Positions 47,148-56,913 are shown, numbered from the stretch's first letter. The stretch: DNA of 64,000 bases from Aureicoccus marinus (GCF_002954325.1 NZ_MQVX01000001.1:2460743-2524742); one strand, 5' to 3'. Numbers and translations are program-made. Notes: generated by a model from the sequence alone, not told the origin.

Positions 47148-48416
47148 TTAGTACTCGTCTAAGAGGTCCGCTTTAATATTTTTCAGGGTGAGTAGGTATT
47201 CGCTTTGCTTGACCTGGTAGTATCCTTGAATCCCCAACTTATTGAGTTTATCGAGGTAGCTGCCCGATTTCGGCTTGCGCTGCTTGATCAATTCATCCAG
47301 GTAAGACAGTGCTTTTTCGCGAATCCATTCGGTGTGATTAACCCCTTCCTCATCATAACCCAAGGCTAAAATTTGATCCCCGAGTAGATCCTGATACACT
47401 TCTCTTCCGGCCAAATAGTAAGGCCCATCTTCCGTTACCAACTGGATGGCTTTGTTGTCGGTCATGGGTACAGGACCGTATTTGTCAATTTCGACCGTCA
47501 TGTACTGAAAGCCCGCAGCGCGGTTGTACTCTCGCACTTCAATTTTGGCAGCATCTTCTTTGCGTTCAACAGCAGAGATATAATCTTCCAAAAAGATGTT
47601 CCTCAGCTCTTTGTCAATATCATACCAGCGCTGTTCCAGAGCAACAGAGTCCGAATAGCTGATATAGTTGTCCAGTCCCTTGATCATGTAGTGAATCTCG
47701 AACAACTCCCCTTTCTGTTGAAGGCCTTGTGCAAACCGTTTGATGCCTGGGATGAGGTTTTTCCTGGAATTCAGCTCTTCATAGAGGAAGGAATCTTTAA
47801 AAATATAGTCGTGGTTGCGTATATCGTTTTGCTTAAAGACATCGTCTTCTGAAACGGTACGACCCAAAATCCTTGACTCCAAATAATTCAAGCGGTTCTT
47901 ATCTCCATTGATCGTGTCGATCTTGACAATGGCTAGACCTCCAAAAAGAGAAAGGAACTGGCTTCTCTGGTTTTGTACGTCCTGTTCCAGAATATGGATA
48001 TCGCTATAAAAGATTGTTCGAAGCTCATCAAAGCTTTTCTTGCTGCTACTGGTCAGCGGCATTTGAAAAAGCTCCTTGGTGATGTTTAGCTTTTTTTCTT
48101 CATCCTTCCCCAATTGGATCACCTTCATCGGAAAGGTGGCCCCGTTTTGAAAAGTGATTTCTAGCCAGACAAAGACGAGCTCGGATTTTTTTAGGCTGCC
48201 AAACTTTAGGTCACGCTCTTTACCAACCTTCAATTCAAATGGACTAGACTTGAGCGGCGTACGCAGTTCTCTGGGGGTAGTCGGCAGATTGCTTTTGAAA
48301 GCGGTTACTTTGATGGGCCCATAAAACTCATTGTATACGGTGAGTTTGGACTCCCTGGCGCTGATTTGGCTGGTAGCCAGAAAGAAAATGCTGAGAAAAA
48401 TGAAACGCAGTTTCAT
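47148..48416 (-). CDS. Secreted hypothetical protein, 422 residues
   Basis: A signal peptide (about 1-20, ending SQISA) is followed by a mostly charged, alpha-beta protein. An N-terminal beta domain has SKLTVYNEFYGPIKVTAFKS and FVWLEITFQNGATFPMKV. The middle is helical with long acidic and basic stretches. The C-terminal part contains EREGPYYLAG-type strand patterns (EDGPYYLAGREVYQDLLGDQ) and a lysine-rich tail. No TM segment beyond the signal. I do not recognise the family. It is convergent with the 119-residue gene at the shared terminator. Confidence 0.6.
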   Translation of the reverse strand: MKLRFIFLSIFFLATSQISARESKLTVYNEFYGPIKVTAFKSNLPTTPRELRTPLKSSPFELKVGKERDLKFGSLKKSELVFVWLEITFQNGATFPMKVIQLGKDEEKKLNITKELFQMPLTSSSKKSFDELRTIFYSDIHILEQDVQNQRSQFLSLFGGLAIVKIDTINGDKNRLNYLESRILGRTVSEDDVFKQNDIRNHDYIFKDSFLYEELNSRKNLIPGIKRFAQGLQQKGELFEIHYMIKGLDNYISYSDSVALEQRWYDIDKELRNIFLEDYISAVERKEDAAKIEVREYNRAAGFQYMTVEIDKYGPVPMTDNKAIQLVTEDGPYYLAGREVYQDLLGDQILALGYDEEGVNHTEWIREKALSYLDELIKQRKPKSGSYLDKLNKLGIQGYYQVKQSEYLLTLKNIKADLLDEY

Positions 48417-48632
48417 GAGGTGAGGTTATTAAGGTTTTAATCTTCAAAAGGTAGCGAATTATTTGGGAACATTCATGTAGTTAATTTCTTCCCTTTCTTT
48501 TAGCGGTTTTCTTCCATAAATGGCTTATTATATGAGGATTGAGAACAGATGTTAAAGCAAGATTCCTGCCTTTTATTTCCATCAAAAAGCCCGGCGAAAA
48601 AGGCCAGTCTCCATCCATATTTTAGAAGGGAG

Positions 48633-49445
48633 TTACTCAATGATATTCTTGACCGAGGAATTCGAGGTCATACTCATTTTCATAATTGTCCCATCTTCCA
48701 TGGTCATGTTCATGGTCATCGGTAAAACCACATCGTAGCTCAAGACATAATTCTTTTTAGAATCAAACTTCATGACCCCTTCTCCTCGGCCGGTGGCCGA
48801 CATATTGATGCCTTCACTCATGCCGTCAAAGCTGAGGTCTTGAATGACTTCAAATGTGCCGATTCCTCCTTCGAGTGCCAAGAGTTTGAAGTTGTTCTTG
48901 ATGAACATCTTAATGGGTTGGCCTCCAGGAACGGGTAAATCCATTGGGTAGCTGTTTTCGAAACGGTCGCCAACAGCCAGGGCCGATTTTGGAAATTGTA
49001 CCTTATCCTGCAGGTCTTTCATGGCGCTGCCGAGACTTTCTTCAAGTTCAGGAGTCAGGTTGGAAGATGCGGCTTTATCCAATGTAAATGCTCCACTGCG
49101 GTACATTCCAACCATTTTCGCCTTCATTAAAGCGTCGTCAATAGGCACGGGAATTTCATTTCCGTTCATTTTCATTTTGACGGTCATCTTATCATAGACC
49201 ATAGTAACCGGAAATCCCAGATCACCTTGATTAGCCTCTGTGGTCATGGTTAGGGCAATGGTCAATTCTTGGTTCATATTCATTTTTCCACCCAACGGGC
49301 CCATATCCATGGTCATGTCATTGACAGTTACCATCTCGGTCTTGTAGATCCGATTGGGTTCCATTTCATTTTTAAAGACAGCAGATTTCTGTGCGGAAAG
49401 GCTAAGGGTAAGGATCAAAAAGATCCCGGAGATTATCTTTTTCAT
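48633..49445 (-). CDS. DUF6263-like secreted protein
   Basis: From ATG 49443-49445 the product is about 270 residues with signal peptide MKKIISGIFLILTLSLSAQ. The mature protein is beta-rich and unusually methionine-rich. It has repeated strands like TMDMGPLGGKMNMNQ, the conserved FPKSALAVGDRFENSYPMDL and the YDVVLPMTMNMTMEDG region. The order suits DUF6263 proteins, as far as I recall. Upstream residues to 49493 lack signal character. The role is unknown; methionine-rich surfaces may reflect copper contact, but no CXXC or His cluster supports it. Confidence 0.65.
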   Translation of the reverse strand: MKKIISGIFLILTLSLSAQKSAVFKNEMEPNRIYKTEMVTVNDMTMDMGPLGGKMNMNQELTIALTMTTEANQGDLGFPVTMVYDKMTVKMKMNGNEIPVPIDDALMKAKMVGMYRSGAFTLDKAASSNLTPELEESLGSAMKDLQDKVQFPKSALAVGDRFENSYPMDLPVPGGQPIKMFIKNNFKLLALEGGIGTFEVIQDLSFDGMSEGINMSATGRGEGVMKFDSKKNYVLSYDVVLPMTMNMTMEDGTIMKMSMTSNSSVKNIIE

Positions 49446-49579
49446 GTGGGTGATTTTCTGTATTTGAAAGGTAAGCATTAATGCAACATGCAAAGGAACG
49501 ATAAAGAAGAGCCTAAAATTTTACTCTTTAAGCAATATGTAGGAAAAAGACCACGTTTTAAAGTTTCACCACTTGACTG

Positions 49580-51355
49580 ATGAGCAAAGAAAAAACCACC
49601 ACTTCGATAGATCTACCGTGGGCTGTTTTTCAAACAGACGCCACAGGTAAATTACTCAATGGTTCACCAAAAGCACGAGACTTGATGCAGTTTTGGAGGA
49701 CCACGGATCTCTCTACTATAATCAGGGCCATTGAATGGAATGGGCCTTTAAACTGGGAGCAATTGGTTCAAAAAGAGGTTCCTGAGGTTGGTTATTATAA
49801 GTACTACGACAGTAAATCAGTTATTCACTGGTTTCGCTTCTCCTTGCAATTTCAGAATGCTGATCCCTTTATCAGTGTAGAAGATATTACCAGCCGAAAG
49901 ATGGCCAACGACCTCTCCAATTTGGCCTGTGAGGCAGCCAATGTAGGGAGTTGGGAACTGGATTTTCTACGGAATCAATTGTCCTGGTCCGATACGGTTC
50001 GCGAAATCCATGAGGTTCCAAAAGACTATGAGCCTCAATTAGACACCGCGATTGAATTTTACAAAGCAGGGTACCACCGCGATAAGATTCGAGAGGTTGT
50101 TTCTCTTTGCATAGAAACAGGAGAACCCTATGACGGTGAACTTATTATCGTTACGGCTAAGGGGAATGAAAAATGGGTTCGCGCCATCGGTCATAGCGAA
50201 ATCGTTAATGGTGTATGTACACGTATGTACGGGACCTTTCAAGATATTGATCGCCAAAAAAAGGCAGAGATTGAACGTCACCGCCTGAGCGAGCGCATGC
50301 AAGTGGCCGTTCAAAGCGCCAAAGTAGGATTATGGGATTTGGACATTGTCAACAATGTGGTGCATTGGGATGATGTCATGTATGATCTGTACGATCTCAA
50401 AAGAGATGAATTCGCTGGAGATTTTGACGCTTGGGAAAAAACAGTACATCCCGATGATAAGAAAGAGGCCTTAATTAATGTAGAAAAGGCCATTTCGGGT
50501 GAACAGGAATTCAATACCGTTTTTAGAATTATTTCGGGCAAAGGAGATATACGCTACATCACTGGAAAGGGGGAAGTCTTCCGAAATACCAAAGGAGAGC
50601 CCATTCGTATGATCGGTGCCAATATCGACATCACCAAGATCAAACGGAACGAATCCCGTTTGCGAGAGCTATTAGAAATTACTGAAAAGCAGAACCAGAG
50701 TTTATTGAATTTTGCTCATATCGTATCGCACAATCTGCGTTCCAACTCGAGCAACCTCGGCTTGTTGACAAGCATGTTCAAAGCTGGTAAAATGCCTGTG
50801 GACAAGGCCGTCGAAATGATACAGGTTTCTGCAGATCGATTGGAGCAGACGATAACCGATCTCAACGAGGTCGTTCACATCAAGACCAAAGACAAGCATC
50901 AGGCACCTCTTGGTTTCCGCCAAATTTTATTGGAAGTCATGGAGGGTATCAACGGAACCTGGAGTAGTGCAGACGCTAAGCTGGACCTCAATATCGATGC
51001 TGATCTACGCGTTTATGGGGTTAAATCTTATATCGAAAGCGTAATTCACAACATGCTAACGAATGCTTTAAAATACAGCAAAACAGACACTCCCCTCAAG
51101 TTATCGGTCTATGCCGAAACCACCTACGAAGAAGCCCGCGTTTACTTTAAGGACAATGGACGAGGTATTGATTTAGAAAAACACAAAGACAAAATTTTTG
51201 GCATGTATAAAACATTCCATGGGAACCCTGATGCCAAGGGGATTGGACTTTTCCTCTCTCAAAACCAAATGGAGAGTATGGGAGGTAAGATTACTGTGGA
51301 GAGCCAACCGAATGAAGGAACCACCTTCTGTTTACATTTTAAAAGACAAGCATGA
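49580..51355 (+). CDS. PAS sensor histidine kinase
   Basis: A 591-residue cytoplasmic sensor without TM segment. Three PAS-like regions lie at about 1-105, 115-225 (ANVGSWELDFLRNQLSWSD) and 240-355 (AKVGLWDLDIVNNVVHWDD, DIDRQKKAEIE and ANIDITKIKRNESRL linkers). The dimerisation domain holds HIVSHNLRSNSSN with the phospho-His. The HATPase domain has NMLTNALKYSK (N box), KDNGRGID (G1) and KGIGLFLSQNQME. It overlaps the receiver gene by 4 bp (ATGA), so the two are translationally coupled and probably partners. The signal is unknown. Confidence 0.92.
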   Translation: MSKEKTTTSIDLPWAVFQTDATGKLLNGSPKARDLMQFWRTTDLSTIIRAIEWNGPLNWEQLVQKEVPEVGYYKYYDSKSVIHWFRFSLQFQNADPFISVEDITSRKMANDLSNLACEAANVGSWELDFLRNQLSWSDTVREIHEVPKDYEPQLDTAIEFYKAGYHRDKIREVVSLCIETGEPYDGELIIVTAKGNEKWVRAIGHSEIVNGVCTRMYGTFQDIDRQKKAEIERHRLSERMQVAVQSAKVGLWDLDIVNNVVHWDDVMYDLYDLKRDEFAGDFDAWEKTVHPDDKKEALINVEKAISGEQEFNTVFRIISGKGDIRYITGKGEVFRNTKGEPIRMIGANIDITKIKRNESRLRELLEITEKQNQSLLNFAHIVSHNLRSNSSNLGLLTSMFKAGKMPVDKAVEMIQVSADRLEQTITDLNEVVHIKTKDKHQAPLGFRQILLEVMEGINGTWSSADAKLDLNIDADLRVYGVKSYIESVIHNMLTNALKYSKTDTPLKLSVYAETTYEEARVYFKDNGRGIDLEKHKDKIFGMYKTFHGNPDAKGIGLFLSQNQMESMGGKITVESQPNEGTTFCLHFKRQA

Positions 51356-51774
51356 GCAATACAACACACTATTTCAATCGCGTAGCAATCATTGATGATG
51401 ACTTTATTTTCCGAAATGTATTCGAGATGCTTCTAAATGCTGAGAACTTTTCTGAGAAGATTTTACACTTTGATCACTCGGCCCTTGCCCTTGATTTTTT
51501 TAAAACCAATCCGCCGGCAGAGGAAATCCCCGAATTACTCTTTCTGGATATCAATATGCCAGTTTTAGATGGCTGGCAATTTTTGGAGGAGTACCTGGAG
51601 CTTTCGCCCTCGCCAAGAGTACCCGTGGTCATGATGAGTTCTTCAATCGACCAACAAGATTTGGAAAAGGCCAAAAGTTACCAAGATCAACTATTGGCTT
51701 ATATTCCAAAGCCGCCAACGGAAAGCGACCTGCAAACTATTGTAGCCTTATTCCGAAAGGGTGAAACGGCTTAG
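51352..51774 (+). CDS. Single-domain response regulator
   Basis: This 140-residue receiver-only protein has the phospho-acceptor Asp in LLFLDINMPVLDGWQFL, the acidic pair in IIDDDF, the switch Ser in VVMMSSS and the Lys in IPKPP. There is no output domain, so it relays phosphate or interacts with partners. Its ATG overlaps the stop of the PAS kinase gene. It is convergent with the TauE/SafE gene; their 3' ends overlap by 4 bp. Confidence 0.93.
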   Translation: MSNTTHYFNRVAIIDDDFIFRNVFEMLLNAENFSEKILHFDHSALALDFFKTNPPAEEIPELLFLDINMPVLDGWQFLEEYLELSPSPRVPVVMMSSSIDQQDLEKAKSYQDQLLAYIPKPPTESDLQTIVALFRKGETA

Positions 51775-52508
51775 CGTGCCAGCATGAGCAAAGCGCCAAG
51801 TGCCGTCACCGCCAGAATAAATTGGCGATAGGCCTTTTCAGGAATGAAGCGGACGATTCTTACCCCCACCACAAGTCCGACAAGCAATAAGGGCAACAGT
51901 TGCAGATCGACTCGTAAAGAGTCAGCATTAATCGTACCCCATACCCAATAATGAAGGGGCAATTTGATGGCATTGGTAATCAAAAAGAGCCAGGCTGCCG
52001 TGCCCACAAAGGTGTTCTTTTGCAGACCTAACCCAAGGAAATACAAGTTAGTAAAGGACCCTGCAAGGTTCCCCAGCATGGTAGCAAGACCCGCCAATAG
52101 CCCCATAACGGGTGCAAAAAAAGGTGGGATTTTTTGCAATTGCCCAGGCCGTAAATCCCGGTAGAGCAAGAGCCCAAGACTGAGGAGTACAATTCCGGCT
52201 AAAGTGTATTGAAAAATTCGTTCCGGGAGGGCGTCCCCAATCCAGGTACCCAGTCCAATCCCGACCAGCATAATGGGCAAGATGCGCAAAAGAGGCTTCC
52301 ATTCTGTATGCCGATTGTAGTACCAGACGGCAAAAACATCTCCGACTACGAGGAGCGGCATAATTAAGCCAGTACTCGAAAACGCCCCATAACTCAGGGC
52401 CATTAAAGTCACATTGAGAACAGACAATCCCTTTAAACCTGCTTTGGAGGTGCCAATTAAAAAAGCCGCAAGAATAGCGGGCCAAGGTTGTTGCAGCAGG
52501 GAATCCAT
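51771..52508 (-). CDS. Sulfite exporter TauE/SafE family permease
   Basis: From ATG 52506-52508 the protein has about 245 residues and seven to eight TM helices. The first segment WPAILAAFLIGTSKAGLKG contains the usual G-x-x-K-x-G pattern of this family, and a later GLVVGVRIV segment matches the second repeat. The family exports sulfonate or organic anions; the substrate here is not known. An upstream start to 52571 would be inside the cyanophycinase-like gene. The ATG begins just before that gene's stop (52513), so the two genes form an operon. Confidence 0.88.
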   Translation of the reverse strand: MDSLLQQPWPAILAAFLIGTSKAGLKGLSVLNVTLMALSYGAFSSTGLIMPLLVVGDVFAVWYYNRHTEWKPLLRILPIMLVGIGLGTWIGDALPERIFQYTLAGIVLLSLGLLLYRDLRPGQLQKIPPFFAPVMGLLAGLATMLGNLAGSFTNLYFLGLGLQKNTFVGTAAWLFLITNAIKLPLHYWVWGTINADSLRVDLQLLPLLLVGLVVGVRIVRFIPEKAYRQFILAVTALGALLMLAR

Positions 52509-52512
52509 CGGG

Positions 52513-53370
52513 CTAGGGAACCAAAGTCCACCGCACCAAATCAAAACGCGCAGAGCCATTGCGGTCTCCACGAAGAATCTCGGTCGTCAGATCAGTGTCT
52601 AAAAAATGAGCCTGGTCTACTTCGTCCGGGTCTCCAAAGACCAGGGCTATTCCGTCGGGTTGTACGCAAATGGCGGTGTACTCATCCGCAGCGATTCCCC
52701 TTCCTTGAATCTGGGTGACAAAACCGCGGTGCCTTTCTGATCGGTTTCTTTCGGAATAGTGGGTGTCTGTGATAATGCCTCGAAGTACAGGGATATCAAT
52801 AAAATCGGTTTGTATTCCGCTTCCATCCCAAATGTGCTCCCCTAAAATGGCCATTCCCGCGCTGGTGCCCCCAATCACGGCTCCACGATCTACTGCGCGT
52901 TGTAAGGCATCTTCAATGGCGTTGTCTTTCCAATAATCAAGGTACTTCCCTTGATCTCCTCCAGCGAACCAGATGGCTTCCGCCTGGTCAATTTTGTTGA
53001 CTATTTCTGAGCTTACTTCCTTGGCACGGAATACTAAGGTCTCCACGGAGTTGAGGTTAACGCCCAGTTCCTGATAAAAGTAGTCCTGGTATCCGTTTGA
53101 TCCCGAAGCACGCATCACCAAGACATCTCCCCCCTGGGCTCTTCTCAAAAACCAACGCATGGCCTGATCGTCTTCGCTTCGCCCCCCCATCATACAGATA
53201 CCTCCTTCAGGTGTGGTGTCAATATTGGGGTTACCCACAAAGTAAGACAAAACAGCCTGTGATTGAGGTGGTTGTGGCTCCATGTCGGGTTCTTCGGCAG
53301 TACTGGAACAGCTGATGAATACCGTGATAAGCAGGGCAAAGGACATAAAAAGCCAGGAGTGCTTTTGCAT
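52513..53370 (-). CDS. Cyanophycinase-like (S51) peptidase, lipoprotein
   Basis: The 285-residue protein starts with a lipoprotein signal and lipobox TVFISC. The S51 fold follows: GGICMMGGRSEDDQAMRWFL, VLVMRASGSNGYQDYF and AEAIWFAGGDQGKYLDYW. The nucleophile Ser is in AVIGGTSAGMAILG, and the Glu/His partners may lie in HYSERNRSERHRGF. Cyanophycin synthesis is not expected here, so the natural substrate may be other beta-Asp or N-terminal Asp peptides. It lies upstream of the TauE/SafE permease and is divergent from the sodium symporter (60 bp between starts). Confidence 0.9.
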   Translation of the reverse strand: MQKHSWLFMSFALLITVFISCSSTAEEPDMEPQPPQSQAVLSYFVGNPNIDTTPEGGICMMGGRSEDDQAMRWFLRRAQGGDVLVMRASGSNGYQDYFYQELGVNLNSVETLVFRAKEVSSEIVNKIDQAEAIWFAGGDQGKYLDYWKDNAIEDALQRAVDRGAVIGGTSAGMAILGEHIWDGSGIQTDFIDIPVLRGIITDTHYSERNRSERHRGFVTQIQGRGIAADEYTAICVQPDGIALVFGDPDEVDQAHFLDTDLTTEILRGDRNGSARFDLVRWTLVP

Positions 53371-53430
53371 GGGACTTTATTTGGTTCTAAAATAAGAAAA
53401 ACCCCTATTTTAGGCGGAAACAATCGACCC

Positions 53431-55221
53431 ATGACCCTCTCTTCCCTGGATTACGCAATCATTATTTTTGTCTTTGTGCTGGTACTCGGTGTGGGTGTAT
53501 GGGTTTCCAGACAATCGGGGAAGAACTCGACGGAATTCTTTTTGTCGGGCCGGAATATGCCCTGGTGGTTGTTGGGATTTTCGATGGTAGCCACCACTTT
53601 TTCAACAGATACCCCCAACCTGGTTACAGACATTGTGCGGGTCAATGGGGTGGCCGGAAACTGGGCCTGGTGGGCCTTTCTGTTGACCGGCTTGCTTACC
53701 GTTTTCGTTTATGCGCGCCTATGGCGTAAATCCAATGTGGCCACTGATATGGAGTTTTATGAGCTTCGGTACGGGGGGAAAGCAGCCGACTTTTTACGTT
53801 GGTTCCGAGCCCTGTATTTAGGAGTAGCCTTTAACCTTTTGGCGATGGCGGGGGTGACCCTGGCCGCTATTAAAATTGGTCAAATTATGTTGGGGCTTCC
53901 GCCCTTGACTACAGTGGCGATTGCCGGAAGCATTACGGTCGTGTTCAGTATGTTGGGAGGATTCCGAGGGGTCGTCTACACGGACTTCTTTCTGTTTTTG
54001 ATCGCTATGGTCGGTGCCTTCGGTGCAGCAATTTACCTCATCGATTTGCCGGAAGTAGGAGGTTTAGCAGACCTGCTCACTCACCCCAATGTGGCCGATA
54101 AATTGGCCATGGTCCCGGATTTGGAACAGACCGATGCCCTGATTGCCATTCTAATTATTCCTCTTGCCGTTCAGTGGTGGAGCGCCTGGTACCCTGGTTC
54201 TGAGCCGGGGGGCGGTGGCTATATCGCTCAGCGGATGCTGGCAGCAAAAGACGAAAAACACGCCGTCGGTGCCACCTTCTTTTTTAACGTTATGCACATT
54301 GCGGTGCGGCCTTGGCCCTGGATTTTGGTGGCTCTCGCCAGTTTGATCCTTTACCCGGATCTGGCGAGTATTCAAGAGGCCTTTCCGAGTGTGACCGCCG
54401 ATAAGCTCGGTCATGATTTGGCTTATCCGGCCATGTTGACCAAACTGCCTTCAGGGCTTTTGGGTCTGGTGCTGGCTTCTTTGGGAGCGGCGTATATGTC
54501 GACGCTTTCCACCCACTTGAATTGGGGCTCTTCTTATATCGTCAACGATTTCTATAGACAAAAAATTAAGCCACAAGCCGGCGAAAAAGAACTGGTTCGG
54601 GTAGGTCGGATTTCGACTTTCTTATTGATGGTATTCTCGGCATGGATTGCCTTGAATATGCAGAACGCCAAGGAGCTTTTTGACCTGATTCTGATGTTTG
54701 GTGCAGGAACCGGTTTGATTTTTATACTCCGTTGGTTCTGGTGGCGCATCAATGCTTGGAGTGAATTGTCTGCCATGTTTGCTTCGGGAATAATTTCGCT
54801 TTTGATCAAGAAGACCAGTCTTGGGCCCATGCTGTTCGGGTCTGCGGAGGCAGCAGGGCTTTTCCCAGCCTGGGCAGAACTGCCCGTTGCGGTCCTCATT
54901 ACGTCTTTGATTTGGATTGCGGTGACCTTCTTGACGCCCCCAGAAAAAGAAGCGGTCTTACAAAAATTCAATGACAAGATTCAAGCAGGAGGGCCTGGTT
55001 GGAAGAGATTCCAAAGCAGCGAGGAACAAACCACAGCCTGGGTGGTTCCCCGGGGTCTTTTGGCTGTTTTGCTCGGAAGTGTATTGGTCTACAGCACCCT
55101 CTTTGCTGTTGGAAACTGGCTGTACGGAGTATACCCTTGGGCGATTGGCCTGAGTTTTCTGGCCTTGATTTCGGCCTATTTGCTCAACAAGCAATGGAGC
55201 AAACTCAAAGAGGTGTTCTAG
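53431..55221 (+). CDS. Sodium:solute symporter
   Basis: This inner-membrane SSS-family transporter has 596 residues and about thirteen TMs. ATG 53431 gives MTLSSLDYAIIIFVFVLVLG, with the first TM. The core contains FSTDTPNLVTDIVRVNG, RALYLGVAFNLLAMAG, GFRGVVYTDF and AAYMSTLSTHLNWGSSYIVN, the last matching the Na+-binding TM8 region. The family moves sugars, amino acids, nucleosides or similar with Na+. The open frame upstream to 53263 covers the opposite-strand gene and is not used. Substrate unknown. Confidence 0.92.
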   Translation: MTLSSLDYAIIIFVFVLVLGVGVWVSRQSGKNSTEFFLSGRNMPWWLLGFSMVATTFSTDTPNLVTDIVRVNGVAGNWAWWAFLLTGLLTVFVYARLWRKSNVATDMEFYELRYGGKAADFLRWFRALYLGVAFNLLAMAGVTLAAIKIGQIMLGLPPLTTVAIAGSITVVFSMLGGFRGVVYTDFFLFLIAMVGAFGAAIYLIDLPEVGGLADLLTHPNVADKLAMVPDLEQTDALIAILIIPLAVQWWSAWYPGSEPGGGGYIAQRMLAAKDEKHAVGATFFFNVMHIAVRPWPWILVALASLILYPDLASIQEAFPSVTADKLGHDLAYPAMLTKLPSGLLGLVLASLGAAYMSTLSTHLNWGSSYIVNDFYRQKIKPQAGEKELVRVGRISTFLLMVFSAWIALNMQNAKELFDLILMFGAGTGLIFILRWFWWRINAWSELSAMFASGIISLLIKKTSLGPMLFGSAEAAGLFPAWAELPVAVLITSLIWIAVTFLTPPEKEAVLQKFNDKIQAGGPGWKRFQSSEEQTTAWVVPRGLLAVLLGSVLVYSTLFAVGNWLYGVYPWAIGLSFLALISAYLLNKQWSKLKEVF

Positions 55222-55823
55222 TCTCTTAAAGAAAGCAAGCGAGAAACATATTTGCCAATCACGTCAAATTCCAAATTGACTTTGCGTCCGACCTGGTACT
55301 GCTGAAAACAGGTGTGTTCATAGGTGTAGGGGATAATGGCAACACTGAAGGCATTTTCGGTTGAATCCACGACCGTCAGACTGACACCATCCACTGTGAT
55401 CGATCCCTTTTCTATAGTGACTGCAGGACTCCCGCCTTCGAGGGCTTTGGGTTCGTATTGAAAACGAAAGTGCCAGCTTCCATCCGTTTCTTCTGCTTGA
55501 ATGCATTCAGCGGTTTGGTCCACGTGGCCCTGAACAATGTGACCGTCCAATCGAGCACCCATTTGCATAGCGCGTTCCAGATTGACCAGTTCGCCAACCT
55601 GCCATTCACCAATTGTGGTTTTTATGAGGGTTTCTTGAACAGCCGTGACCACGTATTCATCGCCTTCGATGGCTACAACGGTTAGGCATACCCCGTTATG
55701 AGCTAAGCTTTGGTCAACCTTCAGTTCAGAAGTCATGGAGGATTGCAAACGAATATGGCGGTTGCCTTCTTCGGTATCAATACCAGTAATTTTACCCAAA
55801 GACTCAATAATTCCAGTAAACAT
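55218..55823 (-). CDS. ribE: Riboflavin synthase, alpha chain
   Basis: It catalyses dismutation of two 6,7-dimethyl-8-ribityllumazine molecules to riboflavin. The start MFTGIIESLGKI is diagnostic. Two lumazine-binding repeats are present: the first about 1-95 (QSLAHNGVCLTVVAI) and the second about 98-190 (GHIVQGHVDQTAEC, then KGSITVDGVSLTVVDS). The length of 201 residues is normal. It is convergent with the sodium symporter gene (3' ends overlap by 4 bp) and divergent from pdxA, with 41 bp between starts. Confidence 0.96.
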   Translation of the reverse strand: MFTGIIESLGKITGIDTEEGNRHIRLQSSMTSELKVDQSLAHNGVCLTVVAIEGDEYVVTAVQETLIKTTIGEWQVGELVNLERAMQMGARLDGHIVQGHVDQTAECIQAEETDGSWHFRFQYEPKALEGGSPAVTIEKGSITVDGVSLTVVDSTENAFSVAIIPYTYEHTCFQQYQVGRKVNLEFDVIGKYVSRLLSLRD

Positions 55824-55840
55824 AGCAGTGCATTTTTAAG

Positions 55841-55848
55841 TAGATTTG
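55841..55848 (+). promoter_or_regulatory. Predicted -7 box for pdxA (TAGATTTG)
   Basis: TAGATTTG matches TAnnTTTG and lies 17 bp before the pdxA ATG. A TTG at ideal distance upstream is not obvious. Confidence 0.45.
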
Positions 55849-55864
55849 CAGGATTGGAATAGGC

Positions 55865-56913
55865 ATGGTAAAAGTAGGTATTTCTGTCGGGGATATAAAT
55901 GGTATTGGATGTGAGGTCGCCCTCAAAACATTCAAAGATCAGCGGATGCTGGATTTTTGCAGCCCCGTCTTTTTCGCTTCAGAAGGGGTGCTGAAAAAAC
56001 AGATGAAAGCCTTGCGCATGGATCTTCCTCTTAAACGGGTCAATCAACTGGACAAGATCAACAAGGCGGGCATTTATTTTTTGCCGCCAAAACAGCACGA
56101 TCCACCTCTAAAATTTGGCGCCTCGACACCTGAAGCGGGGCAATACTCGGTCGCTTCTTTTCAAACCGCCGTGGAAGCTTGAAAAAAGGAGAGATCGATC
56201 TTTTGGTGACTGCGCCCATCAACAAAAACAACATCCAGTCCGAGTCTTTTTCTTTTCCGGGGCATACCGATTACCTCAGTGAGCAAATCGAAGGAGACGG
56301 TTTGATGTTTATGCTCAGTCAAGAATTGCGTGTGGGTTTGTTGACCGACCATATCGCGGTAAAAGAAGTAGGGGATGCCATCAACGGAAAGTTGATCGAT
56401 AAGAAAGTAGGCGCTCTTTTAAAGAGCCTGAGGGCAGATTTTGGTATCCGAAAACCCAAGATCGCCCTGTTGGGAATCAATCCTCACAGTGGGGATAACG
56501 GAACCATTGGGCAGGAAGACGAAAAAATCATGAAACCGGCGATCAAGCGTTGGTTCGACAAAGGAGAGATGGTTTTTGGCCCCTACTCTGCAGACAGTTT
56601 TTTTGGGTCCAACACCCACCAAGGTTTTGATGCGGTGCTTGCGGCTTACCACGATCAGGGGCTGATTCCATTTAAAACGCTCTCCTTTGGACAAGGGGTG
56701 AATTATACGGCCGGACTAAAAAAAGTACGCACCTCTCCTGATCACGGAACGGCTTATGAGATTGCCGGACAGAATAAAGCGGACCATCACTCCTTTAAAC
56801 AGGCGGTTTTCACAGGATTAGAAATCCTCCAGAAACGCTCTGAATACGAGGAGCTAAGCAGCAATCCACTGCAAAAACAAAAGGTTCAGCGCAGAAAAGA
56901 AAAGAACCCGTAA
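55865..56913 (+). CDS. pdxA: 4-hydroxythreonine-4-phosphate dehydrogenase (frameshifted)
   Basis: This enzyme of pyridoxal phosphate synthesis (DXP-dependent route) oxidises 4-phosphohydroxy-L-threonine. It starts MVKVGISVGDINGIGCEV, the family's opening (G-D-x-x-G-I-G). The frame breaks at 56178: SFQTAVEA, then KKGEIDLLVTAPINKNN. One missing base at GCTTGAAAA (A-L-K-K) rejoins them. Metal ligands and the core follow: FPGHTDYLSEQ, GINPHSGDNGTIG, AYHDQGLIPFK and TSPDHGTAYEIAG. Corrected length is about 349 residues. Such a conserved biosynthetic gene makes a real inactivation unlikely. Confidence 0.92.

Noticed and set aside
53263..53430. Upstream extension of the sodium symporter
   Set aside because: It is antisense to the cyanophycinase-like lipoprotein start and adds no membrane segment.
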